Part shown: positions 12,674 to 17,308 of the stretch, in pieces
Position numbering within the stretch: the stretch's first letter is position 1
Layout: each line of letters begins with the position of its first letter
Assembly (NCBI GenBank): GCA_003531155.1
Contig: DQHR01000148.1
Location: 1 to 17,308 of the forward strand
Reading direction: 5' to 3'
DNA: 17,308 nucleotides
Source of the DNA: Bacteroidales bacterium
Lineage (GTDB): Bacteria; Bacteroidota; Bacteroidia; Bacteroidales; Tenuifilaceae
Notes under the pieces: model-generated
What the model was told of the DNA's origin: nothing
Database searches by the model: none
Seen by the model: the letters and a program-made list of their open reading frames with translations, nothing else
Made by a program: the position numbers and the translations under genes

Positions 12674-12801
12674 GAAACAGAACCTTCCTGCCTCCTTACT
12701 CATGTGTTCAAATAGTTTTTTTTTCTTATATTGATTGCAAAATAGGAAGAAATAGTACGAATCATCTAATCATTAACCTAATGTAAGTCGCGAAATTTGA
12801 G

Positions 12802-12809
12802 TACTTTTG
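12802..12809 (+). promoter_or_regulatory. -7 element of the amn-holA operon
   Basis: TACTTTTG is a perfect TAnnTTTG match and identical to the element at 14775-14782. It ends 19 bases before the ATG at 12829. An in-frame TTG at 12817 would lie almost on the expected transcription start, which supports the ATG as the real start. Confidence 0.65.
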
Positions 12810-12828
12810 CCCAAATTTGAAAGATACT

Positions 12829-13599
12829 ATGAAAACAAAAGAAGAGATCGTAGCAAACTGGCTGACACGCTACACAGGAGAGAAACTCGAAAATTTCGGC
12901 TCGCACATTCTATTAACCAACTTTAGGGGTTACCTTGAATATTTTGCTAGCTATTGTGGTACCGAAATTGTTAACCCAGGTGCAAATATGCCTTGTGCCA
13001 CAGCCAACGGAATCACAATGATTGACTTTGGCATGGGTAGTCCAAATGCTGCAACTATTATGGATTTACTTAGTGCAGTAAACCCTAAAGCTGTTTTATT
13101 CCTTGGTAAATGCGGTGGATTAAAGAGAAAGAATGAAGTAGGTGATTTTATCCTTCCCATTGCAGCAATTCGTCACGAAGGAACATCAAACGATTATATG
13201 CCACCCGAAGTACCTGCGCTTCCAGCATTTAACCTTCAACGTGTAATATCTTCAACAATACGTAACCGCAATAAGGATTACTGGTCAGGTACAGTGCTAA
13301 CTACAAACCGCAGGGTTTGGGAGTACGACGAAGATTTTAAAGAATACCTCAGAAAAACAAGAGCAATGGCTATTGATATGGAAACTGCAACTATCTTTAC
13401 AGTGGGTTTCTACAACGAGATACCATCAGGTGCATTGCTGCTAGTAACCGATCAACCAATGATTTCTGAAGGTGTAAAAACTGTTGAGAGCGATAAAAAA
13501 GTTACAAGTTTGTTTGTTGAAGAGCAAATTCAAATTGGAATCCAATCGCTTACAAGACTTATCAATAATAGTGAATCAGTAAAGCACCTTCGTTTTTAA
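12829..13599 (+). CDS. amn: AMP nucleosidase (256 aa)
   Basis: Hydrolyses AMP to adenine and ribose 5-phosphate in purine salvage and adenylate-pool control (EC 3.2.2.4). The sequence matches the short Bacteroidota-type AMP nucleosidases of the PNP/UDP phosphorylase superfamily: MKTKEEIVANWLTRYTGEKL at the start, then ILLTNFRGYLEYF, the glycine-rich VLFLGKCGGLKRKNEVGDF, IRHEGTSNDYMPPEVPALP, and AIDMETATIF with the base/ribose-binding Glu of this superfamily. It is shorter than the enterobacterial enzyme, which has an extra N-terminal regulatory domain. The open frame can be extended 12 bases to a TTG, but the promoter position and the family N-terminus favour the ATG at 12829. holA follows after 15 bases and is probably co-transcribed. 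Confidence 0.92.
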   Translation: MKTKEEIVANWLTRYTGEKLENFGSHILLTNFRGYLEYFASYCGTEIVNPGANMPCATANGITMIDFGMGSPNAATIMDLLSAVNPKAVLFLGKCGGLKRKNEVGDFILPIAAIRHEGTSNDYMPPEVPALPAFNLQRVISSTIRNRNKDYWSGTVLTTNRRVWEYDEDFKEYLRKTRAMAIDMETATIFTVGFYNEIPSGALLLVTDQPMISEGVKTVESDKKVTSLFVEEQIQIGIQSLTRLINNSESVKHLRF

Positions 13600-13614
13600 A
13601 AACGAATAGGTTAA

Positions 13615-14658
13615 ATGGCTAAGAAGAGGACATCTGTTGAGGCTTACGCCGAAATTATTAGTGATCTAAAAAAGAAGATATACAAACCTGTATATTTTCT
13701 TACAGGCGACGAATCGTACTACATCGATATGATTGCCGATTATATTGCTGAGAATGTTTTGGAAGAATCCGAGAAGGCATTCAACCAATCCATTCTTTTT
13801 GGTAAAGATCTCGATGTACCAGCAATTATCAATGCTGCGCGTAGATTTCCGATGATGTCAAACTATCAGGTTATCATAGTAAAAGAGGCTCAAAACATTA
13901 AAAAAATTGAGGAACTTGAAATTTACCTGAAAGCCCCACTAAAAACCACCATCTTAGTTATTTGTCAAAAATTAAAGCAGGGAGACTCAAAAGGCAAATC
14001 GGACAAGAGCCGCAAACTGATGGCTTTAGTTGAGAAAATTGGGATTCTTTTCGAATCAAAGAAACTTTATGACAGCCAAATTCCCGCATGGATTACTCAA
14101 TACCTTGCCGAAAAGGGAATCTCCATTGCTCCTGTTCCTGCAAATTTGCTCAACGAGTTTTTGGGAAACGATTTAAGCAAAATCTCCAATGAACTCGAGA
14201 AACTTATTATCACTCTACCTTTAGATAATAAGAAAATTACCGTTGAGCATATTGAGCGGAACATTGGCCTTAGCAAGGATTTCAACCGGTTTGAGTTAAC
14301 TAAGTCACTCGGCGAGCGAGATATTTTGAAAGTAAATCGAATAGCCGATTATTTTGCTAAGAACCCCTCAAGCAATCCAATGGTTTTAACCTTAACTGCA
14401 ATCTATCAGTATTACGTTAAGATATTCCGCTATCATTTCTTAAAAGATAAATCAGCATCAAATATAGCATCTGAACTTGGAGTGAATCCCTATTTTATTG
14501 ATGAATATAAGAACGCAGCAAGGATATACAACCCACGCAAATGTGTTGAAGTATTCTCGATGCTTCGCGAATACGATATGCGCGCAAAAGGTCTAAATAA
14601 CGACTCAACCGAAGACGGCGAACTACTCAGAGAGCTGGTGTTTAAAATAATGCATTAA
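13615..14658 (+). CDS. holA: DNA polymerase III subunit delta (347 aa)
   Basis: The delta subunit of the clamp loader, which opens the beta sliding clamp during replication. Evidence is the typical HolA start, KPVYFLTGDESYYIDMIADY (residues 24-43), then FNQSILFGKDLDV, RRFPMMSNYQVIIVKEAQ (about 77-94), the segment ISNELEKLIITL, and the C-terminal collar region with LTLTAIYQYYVKIFRYHF. The length of about 340 residues is normal. It follows amn by 15 bases on the same strand; that pairing seems genomic convenience and not shared function. An 18-base perfect palindrome (TTCGTTTTTAAAAACGAA, 13589-13606) covers the amn stop codon just ahead of it and might modulate readthrough. The start is the ATG at 13615. 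Confidence 0.93.
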   Translation: MAKKRTSVEAYAEIISDLKKKIYKPVYFLTGDESYYIDMIADYIAENVLEESEKAFNQSILFGKDLDVPAIINAARRFPMMSNYQVIIVKEAQNIKKIEELEIYLKAPLKTTILVICQKLKQGDSKGKSDKSRKLMALVEKIGILFESKKLYDSQIPAWITQYLAEKGISIAPVPANLLNEFLGNDLSKISNELEKLIITLPLDNKKITVEHIERNIGLSKDFNRFELTKSLGERDILKVNRIADYFAKNPSSNPMVLTLTAIYQYYVKIFRYHFLKDKSASNIASELGVNPYFIDEYKNAARIYNPRKCVEVFSMLREYDMRAKGLNNDSTEDGELLRELVFKIMH

Positions 14659-14774
14659 TCCATTTTATTTGCTGTGTAATGTTTTGCTGTGAGAAGGTAT
14701 CTTGCATCTGATGTCTCATGTTTGAAATCTTTTATCTAATTACAACAGCGTATATTTATCATTCCACTAATTAT

Positions 14775-14782
14775 TACTTTTG
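14775..14782 (+). promoter_or_regulatory. -7 element upstream of the rhomboid gene
   Basis: TACTTTTG, a perfect TAnnTTTG match, ends 23 bases before the ATG at 14806. It probably drives the rhomboid-NUDIX-aminotransferase unit. No clear -33 element is visible. Confidence 0.6.
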
Positions 14783-14805
14783 TAAAAGTTCAAATACTAT
14801 ATAAA

Positions 14806-15426
14806 ATGACAATCTTTATTATTGCAGTAACAGTGATAGCCTCAATGCTTGCATTCTCGAATCAGCAGCTGATGGAAAAATTGCTTTTTAGCCCATACAG
14901 AACAATCCATAACAAAGAGTGGCACAGACTTATAACGCATGGGTTTGTACATGCCGATTACGTTCATCTTTTTATTAATATGTACGTACTATACTCATTT
15001 GGTACAGCTGACGAGTTTATATTTAAAGGGTTACAGGAGGCAGGATATATTCACAGCTGGTTACTGCATTTTTGTGTTCTCTATTTCGGGGGAATTGTTA
15101 TAGCATCGCTAACTACACTAAAAAAACATAAGGATAATTACTATTATCAGAGCGTTGGTGCATCAGGCGCAGTATCGGCAATAGTATTTACCTTCATCTT
15201 TTTTGATCCAATGCAGAAATTACTATTCATGTTTATCATCCCAATTCCTGCATTTGTTTTTGGCGTTTTATACCTTGCCTACTCCCATTACATGAGCAAA
15301 AAGGGCAACGATTTTATAAACCACGATGCTCACTTTGTTGGTTCGGTGTTTGGGTTAATCTATCCTTTACTTATCAATCCAAAGTTAATTTCAGTGTTTT
15401 TTGAAAGACTTGGCCTTATACATTAA
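14806..15426 (+). CDS. Rhomboid-family intramembrane serine protease (206 aa)
   Basis: An integral membrane protease that cleaves transmembrane substrates within the bilayer. Signature elements are HADYVHLFINMYVLYSFG with His54 and Asn58, the catalytic Ser120 in SVGASGAVSAIVF (GASG motif), and His176 in INHDAHFVGSVFG. Hydrophobic segments at about 2-17, 52-66, 85-102, 117-133, 137-160 and 174-192 suit a six-helix core rhomboid without a large extra domain. Between the second and third segments lies a short soluble loop (DEFIFKGLQEAGYIHSW). The natural substrate is unknown. It is followed 11 bases later by a NUDIX gene on the same strand, probably in one operon. The call is firm because serine, histidine and asparagine motifs are all present. 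Confidence 0.92.
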   Translation: MTIFIIAVTVIASMLAFSNQQLMEKLLFSPYRTIHNKEWHRLITHGFVHADYVHLFINMYVLYSFGTADEFIFKGLQEAGYIHSWLLHFCVLYFGGIVIASLTTLKKHKDNYYYQSVGASGAVSAIVFTFIFFDPMQKLLFMFIIPIPAFVFGVLYLAYSHYMSKKGNDFINHDAHFVGSVFGLIYPLLINPKLISVFFERLGLIH

Positions 15427-15437
15427 ATTGATATAAA

Positions 15438-15854
15438 ATGATTGAAGTAAAAATCCATCCATTAGGCTTAGATACTGAGCAGTTCAAATTTGTTGTGATA
15501 GTTACCAGATATCAAGATAAATGGGTATTTGTTAAACATCGCAAAAGGGATACATGGGAAATCCCTGGTGGGCATATCGATGAAGGTGAGACACCTGATG
15601 ACGCCGCAAGCAGAGAATTGATGGAAGAAACTGGTGCTGTAAAATTCAAAATCAAACCTTTTTGCGATTACTCAGTTTTGAAAGGCGATAAATTCGGAGT
15701 TAGCAGGTTATATTTTGCAACAATCGAAGAGATTGGCCCTCTTCCCGAAAGTGAAATTGGCGAAGTTGCTTTTTTTGAAGCCATCCCTGAAAAACTGACA
15801 CACGCTGATATTCAGCCCATTTTATTTAAGGCAGTATTAGACTCAATAAAGTAG
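15438..15854 (+). CDS. NUDIX hydrolase (138 aa)
   Basis: A small cytoplasmic hydrolase of nucleoside diphosphate-linked substrates. The full Nudix box is present at residues 45-67: GHIDEGE, then seven residues, then REL-M-EE-T-G-A, matching G-x5-E-x7-REUxEExGU. The box supplies the glutamates that bind Mg2+. EIPGGHIDEG precedes it as usual. The surrounding fold looks like an 8-oxo-dGTP-type or generic NUDIX protein, but substrate cannot be told from sequence. It follows the rhomboid gene by 11 bases and ends with TAG immediately before the ATG of the next gene (no gap), so translational coupling with the aminotransferase is likely. Confidence 0.92.
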   Translation: MIEVKIHPLGLDTEQFKFVVIVTRYQDKWVFVKHRKRDTWEIPGGHIDEGETPDDAASRELMEETGAVKFKIKPFCDYSVLKGDKFGVSRLYFATIEEIGPLPESEIGEVAFFEAIPEKLTHADIQPILFKAVLDSIK

Positions 15855-16736
15855 ATGCAGCCCAAAAGGTACATATGGTTTAATGGTGATATGCCAAGCA
15901 TTGAAACGCCAATACTTGGCGTTTCAAATCGTTCATTTGCCTATGGTGATGGACTTTTCGAAACCATCCATGCTTTTGGAACACAAGGACGAAACCTTAA
16001 CTTACACTTAGCTAGGTTAAAACGAGGAATGGAGATCCTAAATATTGATATTCCCCCATTCCTTGATGAGCAAATGCTTTCGAAAGAGATTATTCGTCTA
16101 CTCAACAAAAATAGGATTTTTGAAAGCGCAAGGGTTAGGCTAACAGTTTATAGAAATCATGGTGGGAAATATATTCCGCAAAACAATAGTTCAGGAATTA
16201 TAATGGAGGTTGAACCCTTGGATTTGAATATGTATCAACTAAATAGTAAAGGATATATAATTGAACTTTATGATGAAATAAAGAAACCTATAAATCCATT
16301 GTCGTCAATAAAAAGTTGTAACGCCTTACACTATATAATGGCTGGCAAGTATATGACGGATAATAGTGTTAACGATTGTCTACTCATAAACGAACATGAT
16401 AGAATTGCAGAAGCTATATCATCAAATGTTTTTGTTGTAAAAGGTGATAATATTTATACCCCTTCAATCTCTGAAGGGTGTATTCCCGGTGTAATGCGCG
16501 AAGTTATTTTAAAAGTGGCTCCTCAACTAGGCTATAAAGTAAATAACCAAGTGGCAATCCCTGTACAAGCGCTTACAGATTGCGATGAGGTTTTTCTAAC
16601 AAATGCTATAACAGGAATAAGATGGGTGGCTGCCTTTCGTCAACAACGTTACTTTAATAAAGTAAGTAAACTCCTTTCTGATGCAGTAAATAGATATACG
16701 TTTCCCGATCAGTTTAAGGATGGATCATCGGGGTAA
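15855..16736 (+). CDS. Class IV aminotransferase (PabC/branched-chain type, 293 aa)
   Basis: A fold-type IV PLP enzyme. Typical features are the N-terminal YIWFNGDMPS, then SNRSFAYGDGLFETIHAF (residues 24-41), HLARLKRGMEIL (51-62), Lys153 in SIKSCNALHY as the Schiff-base lysine, an EAISSNVFVV strand near 192-200, and CIPGVMREVIL as the phosphate-binding region. The family holds aminodeoxychorismate lyase (PabC), branched-chain aminotransferase and D-amino acid aminotransferase; the short length and FAYGDGLFET wording favour PabC-like, but the substrate is not certain. It begins on the base after the NUDIX stop. Its last 28 bases overlap the convergent YqgE/AlgH gene, which leaves no room for a terminator between them. 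Confidence 0.9.
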   Translation: MQPKRYIWFNGDMPSIETPILGVSNRSFAYGDGLFETIHAFGTQGRNLNLHLARLKRGMEILNIDIPPFLDEQMLSKEIIRLLNKNRIFESARVRLTVYRNHGGKYIPQNNSSGIIMEVEPLDLNMYQLNSKGYIIELYDEIKKPINPLSSIKSCNALHYIMAGKYMTDNSVNDCLLINEHDRIAEAISSNVFVVKGDNIYTPSISEGCIPGVMREVILKVAPQLGYKVNNQVAIPVQALTDCDEVFLTNAITGIRWVAAFRQQRYFNKVSKLLSDAVNRYTFPDQFKDGSSG

Positions 16737-17302
16737 AGAGTCCATGGTTTAAAGTTTGAGCCCATTTCGCGAACAGTATCAATCCATAAATCCTCAGATG
16801 CTGTAAAAATCTTAACAGGATGCAATTTAGTTACAACCCACGAACCTTCAGTAATTTCCCTATTTAATTGTTCTACGGACCATCCAGAATAGCCAACAAA
16901 GAAAAGTATCTGCTTAGAAGTTATTTTGTTTTCAATAATTAGGGATTTAATAGCCTCAAAATCTCCGCCCCAATATATATTATCGGCAATGTGATTTGTT
17001 TTAGGTACAATATCACCCAATGTATGAATAAAATGAATACTCTTAGGACTTACTGGTCCACCCAGAGATATTTTTGCATCAAAATCGGGAAAGTCGGGTA
17101 ATAACTCTGAGAGTTTATAATTAAGAATTCTATTTAGGACAAAGCCTACAGTTCCATTTTCATTATGCTCAACAAGTAAAATTACCGAGCGTTTGAAGTT
17201 TAAATCAATTAAACCCGGTTCAGCAATAAGTATTTTACCTTGCTCAGGAGAAATCTTATCGTAGTTAACTTTGAAAAAATCAAAATTCAGTTCTGCTGAC
17301 AT
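16709..17302 (-). CDS. YqgE/AlgH family protein (197 aa)
   Basis: This is a member of the conserved DUF179 (YqgE/AlgH) family of unknown biochemical role. The family markers are present: GKILIAEPGLIDLNFKRSVI (residues 22-41), LLVEHNENGTVGFVLNR, SLGGPVSPKSIHFIHTLG (the GGPV motif), IYWGGDFEAI, and FFVGYSGWSVEQLNREI with the WSxxQL core. The length is normal. In Bacteroidota this gene is commonly found near housekeeping genes. Its C-terminus ends in TLYPDDPSLN, and its last codons overlap the convergent aminotransferase gene by 28 bases. The start is the ATG at 17300-17302, six bases from the window edge; its promoter lies outside. Confidence 0.92.
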   Translation of the reverse strand: MSAELNFDFFKVNYDKISPEQGKILIAEPGLIDLNFKRSVILLVEHNENGTVGFVLNRILNYKLSELLPDFPDFDAKISLGGPVSPKSIHFIHTLGDIVPKTNHIADNIYWGGDFEAIKSLIIENKITSKQILFFVGYSGWSVEQLNREITEGSWVVTKLHPVKIFTASEDLWIDTVREMGSNFKPWTLYPDDPSLN

Positions 17303-17308
17303 AATGAT

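Larger units (their letters stand above)
12509..12816. other. Intergenic region with a dispersed repeat and the amn promoter
   Basis: This lies between divergent genes. It contains a repeat-like inverted element at about 12598-12673 and the -7 element for amn at 12802-12809. A possible minus-strand -7-like CAAATTTG at 12533 to 12526 precedes the HsdR_N-like gene. Nothing else is recognisable. Confidence 0.55.

Noticed and set aside
12817..12828. TTG-initiated extension of AMP nucleosidase by four residues.
   Set aside because: The TTG falls at about the expected transcription start set by the -7 element at 12802-12809, and family members begin MKTKEE-like, so ATG at 12829 is preferred.
13589..13606. 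Perfect 18-base palindrome TTCGTTTTTAAAAACGAA at the end of amn, considered as a terminator.
   Set aside because: It has no loop, no following T-tract, and holA starts 9 bases later, so termination there is unlikely.
14668..14691. Direct repeat TTTGCTGTG (twice) downstream of holA.
   Set aside because: It is two short copies with no symmetry, no link to a promoter and no match to the operators in the window; chance is adequate.

Overview
The window looks like a piece of a Bacteroidota chromosome, most likely an anaerobic or microaerobic Bacteroidales-type organism. The DNA is AT-rich, starts generally lack a Shine-Dalgarno sequence, and several genes are preceded by the Bacteroidota-type -7 element TAnnTTTG (perfect at 5104-5111, 5010-5017 on the minus strand, 12802-12809 and 14775-14782). 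The housekeeping content (AMP nucleosidase, HolA, YqgE/AlgH, a small HsdR_N-type nuclease-fold protein) and the intergenic repeats also fit that phylum. The species cannot be named from the sequence.

Positions 1 to about 12,000 form a sulfur-handling island. On the minus strand, reading right to left, are: (i) sqr-like flavoprotein, DsrC/TusE-like protein and DsrE2-like protein (8380 to 6279); (ii) DsrE2, DsrE and TusA (4962 to 3744), closed by a hairpin terminator; (iii) an MvhD-like protein, a 912-residue HdrA-like flavoprotein with a GltD/NfnB-type module inserted in it, and the start of a second HdrA (3624 to the window edge). Two Crp/Fnr regulators (5128-5808 and 8477-9184, plus strand) are each divergent from one of the first two operons. 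Further right are a cysteine-synthase-like enzyme with a C-terminal cysteine cluster (9318-10427) and, convergent with it across a strong shared terminator, a cysteine-desulfurase-like enzyme (10489-11946).

The likely logic, which is inference, is that SQR oxidises sulfide to a protein or small-molecule persulfide, the DsrE/TusA/TusE-type carriers move the sulfane sulfur, and the MvhD-HdrA flavoproteins couple sulfur redox chemistry to NAD(P)H and ferredoxin-type carriers. No dsrAB, apsAB or sat is visible. Regulation appears shared: four copies of a TGTGA-N6-TAACA/TCACA palindrome lie in the two divergent regulator/operon regions, and a perfect FNR-type box (TTGAT-N4-ATCAA) overlaps the start codon of the second regulator.

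Positions 12,044 to 17,308 are mostly ordinary genes: HsdR_N-like protein (minus), amn-holA (plus), then rhomboid protease, NUDIX hydrolase and class IV aminotransferase (plus), and a YqgE/AlgH protein (minus) whose 3' end overlaps the aminotransferase. Longer gene-free stretches (5809-6278, 12509-12816) carry degenerate dispersed repeats and no gene I can support.
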